64,000 nucleotides of DNA from Toxoplasma gondii ME49 (GCF_000006565.2 NC_031468.1:124001-188000); one strand, 5' to 3'; shown: positions 47,397 to 62,100, counted from the first letter of the stretch. Program-made: numbers and translations. The notes: generated by a model from the sequence alone, not told the origin.

Positions 47397-50159
47397 CTAC
47401 TGTCGTAGGAAGTGAATTGTCAGAGGCTTGCCTCCAACTTCCAGGACCTCGCGGCAGACTGTCTGATGGCTTTTCTCCACGCCGTTTGCCTCGCCCAGAG
47501 GATTTTCCAAGTGCAGGCCTCGGCGAAGGCAGGCGCAAATGTAGGCAGACTCTTCCTGCAGCATCGCTTGGAACTCTGAGTCTTCGCTGAATGCATGCAT
47601 CTTCACATCGTCGGTTTGACTTAGGTTGTGCTGCAGAGAAGCCGTAACCACATGCACAGAAAGACGTATAATGTGGATGTCCAAGTCTAGGCAGCATCAA
47701 AAGAAACACCGCAAAACGCGAGAGGAGAAAGCAGAGACCTCAACGGCGACGCATGCGTGCGTAGGCGACGACATTAGATGCCCGAGCACAACTGGGCCAT
47801 GGTCCACGGAATCATCTGAGAAATCGTTCTCTGTTCACATGTGTATATGCGTATGCACCATTCAAGTAAAAAAAGTGTAAGCATCCACAAATATAGAGAG
47901 AAACCCACATCAGGAACTTAGACAAATAAATACGGATATATACATATATATATATATATATATACATATATATATACATGTATAGTTTATTGCTTGTCTG
48001 TCGAGGCTCTCACCTGTTTTCGGAGTTTCTGGACGCGATTCGCCACCTGCAAAGAATCGAGAGAACCAGGATTTCAAAAACAGTTATTGGCCTTTCCCTG
48101 CTATGGGATAAGGGTCTGTTTAAAGCTGTTTCTCACGGCATCGAAACCCACACATCGCCGTTGTGAATGCGAGGAAAGACGAGGCAGCGCAGACGAGACG
48201 GAGACGCGCATGGCGACGGCCGAGATTCGTTTCTCACGAGGAGAGTGGAAAGGCAGAGGGCGACGACGACGAACAAAGTACGCCTTCTTCTGAGCTTCTC
48301 TCTCTTCTTCCCTATACTCGTTTTCTCTCTTCTTTTCTTCCTCCCGCGTGCAACGGCGAAACGTCAAGCCTCTTCTTCCGAATAGATTTCATGGAAAACA
48401 CAAATTCGTTGCGAGACACAGCAGAGTCACGAGAAGCACTGGGCGAAGAAGAGGAGCTGGAAGGCACCATCCACGTACGCGAGACGCCCAGAGAAACTGA
48501 ACGTTTACCTCGCGCGCCAAGGCCTTTCGCTGCAGAGAGTCGTCCAGCGTGAAGTCCATGAGGACGACGACAGAGCTGAGGAGAAGGGAGGAGACACAGA
48601 AGAAAGAAGAAAGAAAATGCCGACACAGTCAACGACCACTGGCGATCACACAAACGCCACAAAGGGAGCAGCCACCATGACTCGAGAGGCGCCAAACGCA
48701 TCTGCAGGCGACGCGCGCGCCAGGGAGAAAAGGAGGTCTTTTGCCCGGTGAATCCCGACGGCCCCACTTTCCTTTTCCTGGCGTATTGAACGCGCTGTAG
48801 GTACCCGTTGAAGCGTCAATGAAAGCGATGAGAACGCGGTTTTGTTTTTCTGAGGCTGTCGCTTCTTTGTCTCGCCTCTCCACCCTCCTTCTCACTTGTC
48901 ACCCTCGACCACGAGGTTCGGATCAGCTTTGTCGCCGGTGTTCAGCGTCCTGCGCAGCGTCAAGTCGTCGGCGCCGAGAACGTATTTGCCGCCGAGAACT
49001 TCCAACCGAGCCGTTTTCTCGAATGCCACCAACTCTGCATGCGACAAATTCTTCACTGCTTCCTGGACCGCGCGCATGTCCTTTCCGAGCCTCGCCCCCA
49101 ACGTTTTGAAGTTCGGCGTTGCCGACAGCTGGATCCCGCTCATGTCGCTGCTGACGTTCAAGTCAAGCACGTTCAACTCCTCCTGAAAACCGAATCGAAA
49201 AACGCTAACGAGATAGAGAGCCTGTTTTCTCCGAACATCTCTTCCCAGAGGCAAAACGCAGAACTCAGCAGGACGCCAAGACGCCAAGCCGAAAGGAGAA
49301 ACGAAGGTGTACGGCCCGTGCAGTGCCTCTACCCTGTTTGCTGTACGAGGCAGATGTTGAATCTGCAACTCGTCGCCGACGGTGACACAAAGCCGCGGAC
49401 AGAACGACATGTAGGCGAGTCGCCAGCCGCGAAGCCGCAAAACGAAAAAACAGTTTGGCTCTCAACCAATTGCAGCCTCGGAAGAATTCCAAAACATCTC
49501 CACCGGTGCTTTCTCCACGCAATGCACGCGTCACGAAGGAACGCCCGAAATCCCCAACACCTTCACATCCATGTACTCATCCATTCAAATAATCAGTCGT
49601 CAGATATATACATATAAATATATATATATATATATATTTATAAATATATTCATATCAAATAGAAGAGGAATAGATGTGCATGACCATATATATATATAGA
49701 TTTGTGTCGTTTGATTCCGTGGATGAGGACCTCTTCTTGTTACCGGGGCAGCATCCCACTGGGCGAATGAAGGCAGCAGAGAGGATGCACTTCAGCGACT
49801 TCCAGCATTCAAGCTGTTCCGGCATGTTTTACGCGCGAGATTTGAATTGTCCCTCCGTCGGTGTCTGTCGCTCTTCTCCCGACTTCGGTCCCGGTGTGCG
49901 AAGCTCCCCTCAGCCGGCCAAGAAACGCAGGAGCCGACGTGATCAGGACAGACTGGAGGTAGCTGTCTACATGCATGTACGCATGTGGGCGCATGCATCC
50001 ACTTTCGAACTCTTAATCAAAGACATCCTGTAAAGGCACCGTTACGCTGAAATGCCAAAGCAACCGCGCAGTTGGACTCTGCGAGGCGCATCACTGTAGA
50101 TAAATGCGCAGACACCACGAGTCCGCCACATACTCCAACGCGCTTTTAGAAAAAACTCC

Positions 50160-50197
<38 letters not shown>

Positions 50198-53100
50198 ATA
50201 TATGGATAAGAGTCGGAGACAGATCACTTTGTCTGGCTTCTTCGCCTACCTTCACATAGGCTTCGAGTTCGCGAATGTCGCTGTTGTATTCGGTGTCAGC
50301 GTGGAAGACCGTGAGGCACCGCACAGGCGTTTTGACAGGCACCCGTTGTCTCTCGCGCATGGCGCGCCCAAGGTTGATGACTGCAGGAAGAGCCGCAGAT
50401 ACACGAGTGCGACATTCTAGGCGCTGCGATAGCGTTGCGAGCATGCATCATGCATGCAAACGCTTCTCACGTTTTTCTGAGGGACCGCCTACGACATGCG
50501 AATCTCCTTGCGAGCCTTCCCGCAGTCCGGAGCGCAGGAACGTCGAGCCTGGACACAGCCGCGGAACTCGGCACCAGATGTCTCCTCTCAGTCTCTCTGT
50601 AGCTGGTTCACGACTGGGCGGCGGCGGACAGCAACCGTAGAGACTTGGTCGCCTGTTTCTCACACCTGGATTCCGAAGTCTCACCCGTCTGCATGCGACC
50701 CATCTGTCGCTCAATAGTGCTGTCGAGCGCGTCTTCCGCGGCCTCAGGGATCGTGAGGAAGTGGACGCTCTCGGCGAGCAGCGGGTGACTTTCAGGCAGC
50801 GCGCGCTTCAAGTTGCGATACAGCAGCTCCGACATGAACGGCGTGAGAGGCGCCTGCGGATCCAACACAGAGATGAACGTCAACACAAACCTGCATGCGG
50901 TTACGCGGGGGTGAACCACGACCAGCGAGAGACGCGCTTCGCCAGGACGCGAAACGCACGCAGGCATGAAGCCTTCCACCCATTCACAGTAGGAGGAGAT
51001 ACACCTGCTTCTGTTGACACTCGGTGCGTTTGCATGCAGCAACATACCTTCATATATATTTGATGCCCATGTGTGTTATATATCTGTTTATATAGCTGCA
51101 TGTATACGTATAAACTTACGTATGCATATAGGCATATGTGCATATGTATGTGTGTGTCAATGCGCATATGAAAGGGTGTGGAAAGTGCATTTGTGCACGG
51201 GCATGCAGGCGAGACGTCGCAGTGACGAGAGCGTTGGCCTTTTCTCGAGGGGGGGCGTTGGTTCGCCGCTGCGCGTCTCACCATGCACAAGACAGTTGTC
51301 AAGAGAACGTCGAACAGAGTTTGCAGGGAGGTCGCTGCTTCTTCTTCGCCCATGGTGCCGCGCATGCGGTCGCGGTTCAGCCTCACGTACCTGCAAGAGG
51401 CGACAGCGAGAAAATCGGAGTCAGAAAGATACGCGGACTACACGACGCGGCGAGTCTCGTTTTGAGTGTTTCAGTCCTCCGTTTTCACAGACATCTTCAC
51501 TTGTGAATTATCTTTCGAGTTGACACAAATCGTTCCGCACAGTCGTTGAACGCCTCTACACTCGTTCCTTCAGGACAAGCTTTTCCGAAACTCACCAGTT
51601 CGTCAGTTGATCCAGGAAATGGAGGAGTCGCGGGACAACCGTGTAGAGGCGATAGGCCTTCATTTCTTGGTGGAAAAACTAAAGAAACGCAATCAAACAG
51701 GACGGCGATGGAGCGAGACCCGGTTAAAAAGCGCATGCAGCCACCGCTACAGGCTGCGCAAGCGAGAAGCCGACAGGAAGTCGCAAGTGCCAGTAGGCAC
51801 GACGTTCCCAGCGACACCGCATCGCCAACGCGCGAATCGATCCAATGACGAATTCGGACTTGACTTCCAAAGAAACTCCATCCCACAGTGAGCACAGATG
51901 TGCGGTGCTTCTATGAATCCTCTGGTCCGGCGTACTTCCACAACCCTCAGTTTTCTAATATACAAGTATATATATATATATATATATATGCATATGTTTT
52001 GTGTGTGTGAGTACTTTACGAATACACTTGTATATAAATATATATAAATATATAGATAGATAGATATAGATATATATAGATATAGATATGCCTGTGTACA
52101 CGAAAGGACAGAATAAGACGTACGGAGTTTTGAATACAGACTCGATGAGAGACGGGTGTGTCTCACCTTGACCAGGGACTGCGTCGAGGAGATGATCCAC
52201 CGATCCATGCTGTTGCCTTTGGAGATAAGCGCCGAGGCTTTGCACGGCTCGAACTTCCGGTCTCCAGCAGATTCGTAGCGAATGACTTCCTGAATGAGGA
52301 ATCTGGAAAAACGAAAGAAGACAGGAGCTGCAGTAGCGTGAACACACTGGGACCAAATGAAAGAGTGGAGGGTGAGCCTGTGGCTGGAGAACCTCTTTCC
52401 CTGGCTATCCTTCGTTCCTAGAAACCCCCCTGCAGCTTAAACTGAGAAGGCAAGCAGGGACAGGCCGTAGAAAAAAGAATGACGCCCGTCTGTCTCTCTG
52501 CGCGGGCATGTCTAGACGCTCTCTTCCCGGCAGTTCGGCATTCCTTTTCCTGTCCGGCGTTTCCGCTCTCGACGTTGGGGTGCTCGAAAAGCGAAAGTCT
52601 CGCGAGAACTGTTCCATGAAAGCGGCCCTCTCCGCTGGCTTTTCCAGTGTACAAAACCACAGCTCCGAGGCGGTCTGTATGTCGCGCCTGCGCTCGAGTT
52701 CCGGTGGCCGGCGACGACGAAGGTTCAGGCCGGACGCCAGGCGGATGCGCGCAAGACACACGAAGAACGCGGCGGCATGCGACGCAAGGAAGAACTGTTT
52801 TCGTAGCGTGCTGCGTACCTGCATGCATGAAACCAGGGCAGAAAAACGTCTTTGACGACGTCCTTCACACCTTCGATTCGGAAGCGAAGCGCCTCTGCCT
52901 TCACAACGGGGGAGTTGACGAGGTAGACTCGCAAGGCGTCCGCTCCATGGGCATGGACGACTTCAGTCGGATCTGGATAGTTCTTCAGTCGTTTGCTCAT
53001 CTTTCTCCCATCTGCCGCGAGCACGAGACCTGAAACGCGCCGAAGGCACAGCAGCGACAAACGGCTGAACATTCGAGGTCAACCTCTCAACGAAGAAACG

Positions 53101-56100
53101 TCTTCGAACCATACAGCAACATCGACGGTTGGGCTGAATGCGGTTTAAACGCGAAACGAACACGGCGAGAAGCGAAGAACGTCTTGCAGAAAAGGTCCAC
53201 TGCAATATCGGCGGGAAGGTCGCATCGAACATAGACGCCAGAGTCGCCATTCAAATGCACAGATGGACACAACTGACCCTCGTACAAAGTGTACCTACAC
53301 TTTCAAAGATTCAACACGCAAACAAAATAGAGAAAGGTGAGGCCTCAGACACTTCGACGCTTCCATGTGCTCACCGCGTCGCTACGACGGTAGGCAACCT
53401 TTTCTCTGTCTCGTCGCCTTTCTCTTTTACCTTCACATTCTAGATCACACATGTTCTGTCACACATGAGTCGGCCGCTTCGGGAGTTCCTTCTCTTTCTG
53501 GCGGAAGAAATTCGGGCCTTCCATGCGAGGCTCCGGTCGCCAGTCGGCCTTCCGTCGCCTCCAGTCTTGAAGCACGGCCGCAGTTTCTCAGTTTTCCAGA
53601 GTTCAAACCAACGACAAATTTACAGAATGAAAAGTCACCCGGGCCGCTGCGCTGGGTGCCCGTCTTCTCACCATTCACAATGAGATTTTGGAAGGGTGGA
53701 CGGTCAAAGAGCGCCGTGCTAATCACCATGAGAGTGTAGAACCACCCTCGCGTCTGGTCGAGCCCCTCGGCGATGAAGTCTGCCGGAAAGCCTTTCTCAA
53801 ACTGCAAACGTCGCAAGCAAAGCCACACCAAGACTCTCCGCAAAAGCTCGTACGAGGAGCATCTGTGTTTCACACTGTGAAGTGGAATTCGTAGGCTGTA
53901 GCGAACCGTATCTACGAAAACTGGACTCGACTCCTTTTTCCACTCGGGAAAAATGGCGCGAACCCTCTCTTTCGGAAAAGAACGTCCTACTTGTAACTCA
54001 GGTAAGGAGTCTTTAGAATTCTAAACGCTTGTGAATTCGTTCGATGTAAAGGTGGAGCCTTCTCTGGTCCTCCGATGACATCAGTGTTTCGTCACCCCAC
54101 TTCCCCGCAGCTCGGACGCCTTGCTTCACCACGCGTTCCACCTTCTGGGTACACCCGTTAGTCTTGCGCATTTCGCTTTTTCTTCGAATGCCCGCTCTTT
54201 GTGAGGTGAGCAAGGCGCACTGACTCCGTGAGGGAAAGGCTACGCCGGTGAGAAACTTGAGTAGTGTCTACCTGTAGCACTGACTGTCTCAAATGTCTTC
54301 CTGTCCTTGATCTCCCGTCGCGTCCCTGTTCCTTCGTTCCTTTTGCTTCATCGAAAGGGCACTCTCGCTCGGCCTCGCTTCCTTCCTAGCTGCTTTCCCT
54401 CTCGAGTGCGGCTCTCCTGAACGTCTGTGCAGTCGTGACGGTCGTTTGTGTGTGCGATGGAGACTATCTCGAGACGTTCTCTAGATTGAAGCCTGGACTC
54501 TGAAATGTCACTTCTCCCGAACGAACAACGTGCACACAAAGCAAAGCTGCGAAGACAGCACTAAAAAGAGCGAATGGCCGAAACGCCAGACGCCAGTAAA
54601 GAAACGGCTGCTCTTTTCCTCGCGTGTCTGCGCTCCCGTGCTCTACCAGATCTGTGCTTTCTGTCCCCGCTCTTCGCCATTTACCGTTTCTGCATTCTCG
54701 AAGGGATAGTGGATCTGGCCGTAGGGCATGGACCCGCTCTCGAACCAGCAGTCGAAAACCTGAGGCGATCCAGCAGAAAGACAGGCGTGCATTCAGACGT
54801 GAAGGACAACGAAAAAGCCATGCTGCCAATTCGTCCGGCAGATCGCGCGGCACCTCACCTCGGGAACGCGCCTCAAAGGCGGGAAGCTCGGGCCTCGCGG
54901 GTCAGGAATCGTGATGTCGTCGATGAAATGGCGATGGATGTCGGTCAACCTCTTGTCTGTGTATTTGTGCAGTTCTTCGAGGCTGCCTGGAGAAATGCAG
55001 GGGGGGGGGGGAAAGGATCCGCCCCAGGATGAAGGCATGCAGAAAACACGGACCGTTAGACAGGTTAGACAGGGAAACGTCGAGGTTGATGACAGCGAAC
55101 CAGATCCGGGGCTCGTTTATCGCCCCTCCAAAATGCATTAAGCGCGAGGTCCAATACGATTTTTCTAAGTCCCGCAACGTTTGAAGTTATGCCAAGAAAC
55201 GGATGTGCAAAGTCTCTTCTTGAAAAAAACGAGTACACGCTCGAGCGTCTCCGAGAAACGCGTGGTGGCCTGTGCTTCGCATCCACTTGTGTTGGAGCGC
55301 CTTCTCGCGGTTTTACACCAGATCTGTCTTCCATGTCAGACATCGACTAGCGTTTCATCACTCTCTCGCGAAATTCGCGCCGCCTCACTCTATCTCTTCT
55401 TCCCTACGTCCGCAACTCCTCTGTAACAAAGCCAAACCCCTCAACTCCCCACCCGCCCTCCTCTTTACATTTTCCCGTGACTCGTCAAGCGAAAATTGTC
55501 TTCTCACCGCTGAGAGAAAGACTTCTCCTCTCCATGCAGCTCTCTGCTCCCGGTTCTCGTCAACGACCGTGTTCCCCTTCAAGTCTGGTGTCTTGTCTTT
55601 CTCGCGCCTTACCGATGCAGACGATTTGGGAGAAGTCTTCGCTGGTCCAGAGGGGAATGGGAGTTCCCCAGAACCGGTTTCGCGACACGCACCAGTCGCG
55701 GGCCTCAGCCAGCCAGTTCTTGAAGCGTTTTTCTTTGACGAAAGAAGGCACCCAGTAGGTTTGTTCGTTTGCTTCAACTAGCCGCTCGCGCATATGTTCG
55801 ACGCGAACGAACCACGAAGGCACGGCGCGATAAATCAGCGGTGTGTCACTCCGCCAACAGTGCGGGTAGGCGTGGACGCAGTCAGCGTTCACCACAAGGC
55901 GGTCGGCGGCCTTCAAAAGTTTCTTCACCACTTTGTCTGCCTCTTTGATGTACAGGTTGCTCAACTCGGGACCGACCTCCGCCGTCATCACCCCGTTGTC
56001 GTCAACTGGACACGGCAGCTGTCCGCCCTGCACAATAATTCTGCATGCATCGGAAGCAAAAGAACGCTGCTTCGAGACTCAACCGCGAGCGCGCGTCGCA

Positions 56101-59100
56101 GGCTGTGGCAGGCAGAGCGCAGGCGAGGGCAGCGAACGGAGAGACGCAACTTGGCGCGTGAGAAAGCAGGGGGTCCAGAGGCAAAGAAAAGGGTAAGGCG
56201 GAGGGGCATGGAAAAGGCGTGATTGGGAAGCAGACGGTGCGACACGGCCAAGGAGAAACGAACAGAGGGAACCGGAAGGAACGGAAGTTGAAAATGCCAA
56301 GAACTTAGAAACCAGAGTTCACTTCTCGCGAGACAAAGCAGTCCACAGTTCCAGATGGTCGCCACTACCGGAAACACAGTTCTCCTGTTGTGTGTGGAGT
56401 GCGTGTCTGTGCTTCCCCTGGAGGCGTCTCCATTTCCCCATTGTCACTGTGACTACGACAGAATGCATGGGGAGCGCGACGCTGGCGTCGTGGAGACTGC
56501 AATCCAACACACCTCGCTGACTTCCTTCAGCCGCAGGCACAGCAGTTGTCGCGTTCGAAAACAAGAGAGCAGGTGGGGAGACGAGGCCGGAAAGCGATGC
56601 AGGCAAGGCATGCAACGCGACTTACCCCTGCTCCATGCACACTCGGAAGTCGTCCTCACCAAAGGCAGGCGCACAATGGACGATGCCAGTACCTGCAGAG
56701 ACGCGCCAGAGGGAGACGCCGCCGAAGCGACACAGAGACGGTGAACGCCAAGGCACCGGACGAGACTCAGAACCTCCAGGCGGCACTCATCAAAGAAAGT
56801 CCTCCTTCCTCTGTCTGGATGCGATGAGAGAGTGCGTAAGCCGGCACCGCGCATACATCCCCTACAGCCTCCCCACTGAGAAAAGAAAGGCGATGCACTG
56901 AGGAAGCCACAAAAACCAACCTACCCGAGACACGTGAACAAAATCACAGAACGCGCCTCTCTGTGACACCGAGAGAGAGAGAGAGCGTGAGGCCGTCTTT
57001 CTCTATTCGTTTCTGTCCTCTGTTTCTTCTGTCTTCAAGGACTTTCCCGAGTCGCCTCGGCTTTGTCACTCCAGGTGGGGGCGTACCAGAGTCGTCTGAA
57101 ACGTAGGCGTCCGCGACGACCCGGAAGGCCGTGCCCCTGAAGGTGACGATGTTCTCATCTTTGCGGGGTTCCTTGTTGAAAAAGTCAAAGAGAGGTTGGT
57201 ACTTTTTGCCTGGAAACGCGCATTCAAACGGGGCGCGTCAGCTTTACTCTCTGGCTCACCAAAAAACACATATGCTATATAAAAAAAATATCAAAGGAAA
57301 GCACTGATGTCTGTATCTGTGCACCAAGCCACGGCGCTGTCTCCTCGCTGGACTGGTTCCTGCGCCTCGCCTTCGTTGTCAGCCAACTTTTGTCTTCCGT
57401 CCCAGCCCTCTCGAAAACGTTTGACACCTTTCTCTCTGTGCCCTTGGTTTTACTCTTTTTACTTACGTACACAGTAGGATTCCCCGTTATGCCAAGAAAG
57501 TTCCAGAATACCCCGACTACTTTCGCTGTATGAACACACGGCGTTCAGGTGACTCTACTGCTACAAGACGCATCATCTTAACTCTGGCCGCTGGATTCGC
57601 GCATGCGTTTCGCTGCTCTCTGCGCTGTCTCCAGCCTCCCCCCTCGGTGTCGCGAAGTCTCAGCCTCGCACCTTTCAGCGCCGCGCCGGGGAAACGGTCG
57701 ACGACCTCAAAGTCCTTCGCGAGATCCATTTTGAGCTGCGAACGTAAAGACGAAATAACCGTGTGATGCGAAACACCATATAATGCAACGCGCCATATGA
57801 TATGAAGCACCCAGTGAGATGAAAAGGCTACACTGCGCAGACACCCAGCGAAAAGCAGCGGAAAGAGGATGCTTGCAGCCGAGACAAACGAGGCCACCAG
57901 GAGGGCCGGGCTTGTCCACACACGGGAGGGGATTTGAGCAGCGCCAATCATCAATGAGCTGAAAAAAAAACAAACGGGTGGAGTGCGTACGCACGACGGT
58001 GGCTTTGGGTCGAAAATAATGCAGACCCATATGCACTGCCTCTCACACGTAACCACTGTACAGTCCACCACGAAGTCTGCGGGAGTTTACAAATGTAGAC
58101 CAACTGGTTCTTCGCAACGCAGCGACACCTGGAGAGCCTTGGGAGGCTGCATGCAGCCATCGCGGGTCGAGACAGGGAGCATTAAACTAGTAAGCACTAG
58201 GTTTTACAACCTGTATCAGTCGACATAAATCGTGATGCCTTTCTGTCCGTTACATGAAACAAGGAATGCTTGAAACATCCTGGGATCGCTTAGATGGGGA
58301 ACGACGGCGCCAGCAGAGGGGCTCAGCAGGGCGGAAGTTTTAGTGACGAAGAAAACGCGCGTTTAAGAGAACGCAAAAGAAAACGGTAGAAACTGAAGAA
58401 GACCGCGGACAGCAAAGACGCAACTCACTTGCTTCAAGAGCCAGTCTAGGCGCGATTCGCATAGGACCCAGTCTCTGCAGCAACAAGAATGACAGGTGCA
58501 AGACAGAGCGCGGCATGCTCTAAGGTCGGGGTAAAGATGGGCAGGAAACCTCACACGGAACAGCGAGAGGCAGTCCGGAGCCATAAGAATAATAAAAAAG
58601 CGACGAGCAAGCGGCCAAAGGCGCGACTCATGCCACTGAAAAGCAGAAACTAGAGCAAAGAGCTCGCGTTTGAACGTGGACGATCGAACGACGCAGTGCG
58701 CGCCAACGCTGGTCCGAGACCGAGGCGTCGGGACCTCCGCTGGGATCGCTTTTCCAGTGTGGATTCACCTGAAGGCCTCTCAACGTCGGCCTACTTTTTC
58801 GTCTCTTTGTTGCGAATTTGAATGTAAGTCAGTTCGGGGTTGACGCAGAGTGCAAGGTTGGATGGCAGCGTCCAGGGCGTTGTCGTCCACGCGAGGAACT
58901 CGAGGGGCACTCCGCCGTTCTCCTCGACGCACCTAGACACAAGCGATCCGAGAAAAGAACGGAAACGTGTAGACGAGTAACAAAGATTACCGCTGAGTCT
59001 CATGCAATGCCTTTCGCTGCCTAGCAGATCGCAGGAGAGACTGTTGGAGAGGCGACAGCACGCCAGAGACAACGACACAAGAGAGCAATCATAAAGAACA

Positions 59101-62100
59101 CGGTTGTCTGTCCGTCGTAACTGGAGCCCAACTCATTGCAGGTTTACATCCTAAAGGTTTTCGTCTCAGGCCAGACGGAGACGCCTCTCGCGACTTCGAT
59201 CCACCCAACATTTACGCACAGATCGGCGGCCGAGACGCAGGCATCTCCACGTGTCTTCGCTCCTACGTGGTTCGGGCGCCAGGAGTCCTTGTTTGCAACG
59301 ACCATCCGCTTGCAGAATGGCTTGTTGCGGTGCAGCGGTGAAGCGCCTGCGGGTCTCGCTATCTCTTCATCATGTTTGTTTTCCGCGGTTTCTACCCTGT
59401 ATTACTCATGTCAGTGAACTTGCTGTAGGTTTCACAGTTTCCCACCCCAACAGGGCCAGCCACGACGCACAGTTCACCCGGGGTAGAGCAGGTGGGCAGC
59501 TCGGTGAGAAAGAGACTCACGAGAAGGCGATGACGATGGACGGGTCCTTCACGTCTTTGTAATTCTGGTTTGCTTCGAAGTTCGACAAGGGAGTGCTGCA
59601 CGCGGTGGAGAAAGGCATGATCTTGTTTGCGCGGTAAACCAAGCCTTTGTCGAAAAGCTGCTTAAACACCCACCAGACGCTCTCCATGAAACGCGTGTCC
59701 AGTGTCTTGTAGTCGTTGTCGAAATCAATCCATCGCCCCATGCGCTCTGATCCAAAACACAAGGAGAACGCCGGAACGAGACATGAAGAGTGCTGCACCG
59801 AGAACGAAAGTGGACAGAGAACTCGAACGCTAGAACAAGAGACGAAACCTGGAGAAGGACTGAACTTTTGGAGAAGGAACTGGACGTGAGAAGAACTCGG
59901 GATCGGAACATGAACTGAGCGGATGCGGGGCTTGTTCCTTCTCTCCAGACGGCCCATGAGAAAAGGTCTTTCGGCGCCTCGTGAGGGCGTTGAGGGAACC
60001 CAGGGAACCCGTGAGAAACCAACAGACACAGAAGACAGGAGAAACCCACGACAGGCAGACGGAAGGAAAGGAACGCTCAAAACAGAGAAGGGAAACGAAA
60101 CCACAACACATACACGTGCCCAGATTCTTCCGCCGGAACTCACCGATGACGCTGCGCCATTCGCTCGCGTAGCGCATGACGATGGACCTGCAAGGTGAAG
60201 CACACGCACAGAGACCATCGAAAGTGAAGAGAACATTTCGCAAGCCAGTCCACGGACATGCCTTCGAAGCGCAGAGCGTCGTTGTCACACACGAGTCCGA
60301 GAGAACTGACCGATGGTTGCAGACCTCGCTCCCTCCCGCATTTCCCACCCAAAATGCGTGTTTCTACTGACTGGGATCTTCCTTTCCAGCGGAGACCAGA
60401 AACGTGAGATGAATCTAGACTATTGTTCCGCTTGTCCATTCCGCTCACTTCTTCGTCCTTGTCTTGATACGCGAATTCCGGAGTAAGTTGTTAGCACTGG
60501 AACACGGCTAGCGTGAATGCCACCTAACGCAGCTGAGTCTTGCCTGTTGCGGTGTTCGTCGAAAACCTTCCCTCTCTGTGACATTTTGTTGAGAGGTTGA
60601 CGCCAAACATCCAAGCAAACCACTGGGTTTGGATGGACGCATTTTGAGCACCGCGTAAGATGTGCCAGCTTTTTCTCTCACTTCGCCGTAGGCCACACTG
60701 AGCGTGTTGCTCTCACCTGCATTTGTCGTTGTACTTGTCGATGCCCATTTCAACGATTTCATGGCGACTAGTGATGCCGAGGCTCTTGTCAATTTCAAAC
60801 TCGACAGGCAACCCGTGGCAGTCCCACCCGAAGCGACGGTCCACATAGTGCCCCGTCTGGTGAGCGTAGCGAGTCACTACGTCCTAAAAAGGAGACACGC
60901 ACAGGCAGTTCGAGCGCCGGGTCTTCGCACACAAAACATGGGAAAAGGAGAAGAAAAGCTTCGAGTGACACGCTTGAAACATGGAACCACGGCCTCCAAG
61001 GCTGAAAGAAAACTTCTACCAAATAAAGGCGAATTTGCCTCACAGTCAATTCAAACATGACGTTCTTGATCTGTCGGTCCGGGAGTATCCCATGTGACGA
61101 AATTGCCTTGCTGGGGGGAGGAAGAAAGCCGACAGCACTTCCATCGGTAAATAAAAACGGGCTTCTGCAGTCGGGGAAAGTAACCGAGTTGATGGTGTAT
61201 GGAAGAGCACCTAGGTATACACGAAGGATGAAATGTGGGTACCCGACGCCGGTCGTGTAATCATCTACGAGCCAACGTACACAGTCTAACGTATCCGCAC
61301 ACGTTAGACCATGCGCCTTCGCATAAATATATATATATATATATATTGAATCTACGTATGTGTGTGTATAAAGAGACTATATGCGTGTGACGCCGCTTTG
61401 AGGGAATAGAGCATTCCTTGCGTTGAGCTCTCAGCATCGTGTTGCGACGTTTCTTTGCCTCGTGAAAGCGTCGTTTTCCTCACCTTGATGGTTCCGGCAA
61501 GAATATGGCCGTAGTGCGGAAGCCCGGTGGCGAAGGGGGGGCCGTCGTAGAACGTGAAGATTGGTTTTCCCTTGGAGAGTTCCACGGAGCGTTTGAAAGT
61601 GTTGCGATCCTTCCACTCCGCTAGAATTCGTTCTTCCTCCTTCGGGAAATCTGGGCGCTCTGGGACTGAAAATGCATCAACGGAAGAGACACAAAAGGAC
61701 GCCTGCTTTGCCAGGAAGAACCATAAAAATTCGAATGAGAGAAACGTTGTGAAGGGAACTGGGCGCAAACCAGCAAGGATGAAACGAAAAAGCCTACGGG
61801 GAGTGGACAAGGCACAAAGGAGACGATGAACCCACGCAACGCATTGACATAGATGTCGCAGTATTGTGACCTGTGGGGAGGAAAGTGGTTGAGCCGAGGC
61901 AGTGTTGAAAATGAACTTGCAGGTAAACAGAGAGTCGCTGTTGCTACTTGATACAGGCGGGCAGAGACCCGTGGGAGAGTTCGATGAATAACCAGACGTA
62001 GGCGCATGTGCCCGCAGATTCGCAGAGATAACAAACTGGAATTAACCGGTGAATGGATCAACTCGCAAAGAAACTGAGTGAAGAGTGACAAATAGTGTCT

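Noticed and set aside
48805..48849. Exon-like minus-strand segment in IleRS between the two C-terminal exons
   Set aside because: It has AG/GT borders, but including it breaks the frame into the next exon, whereas direct joining of 48896 to 48575 restores a conserved family segment.
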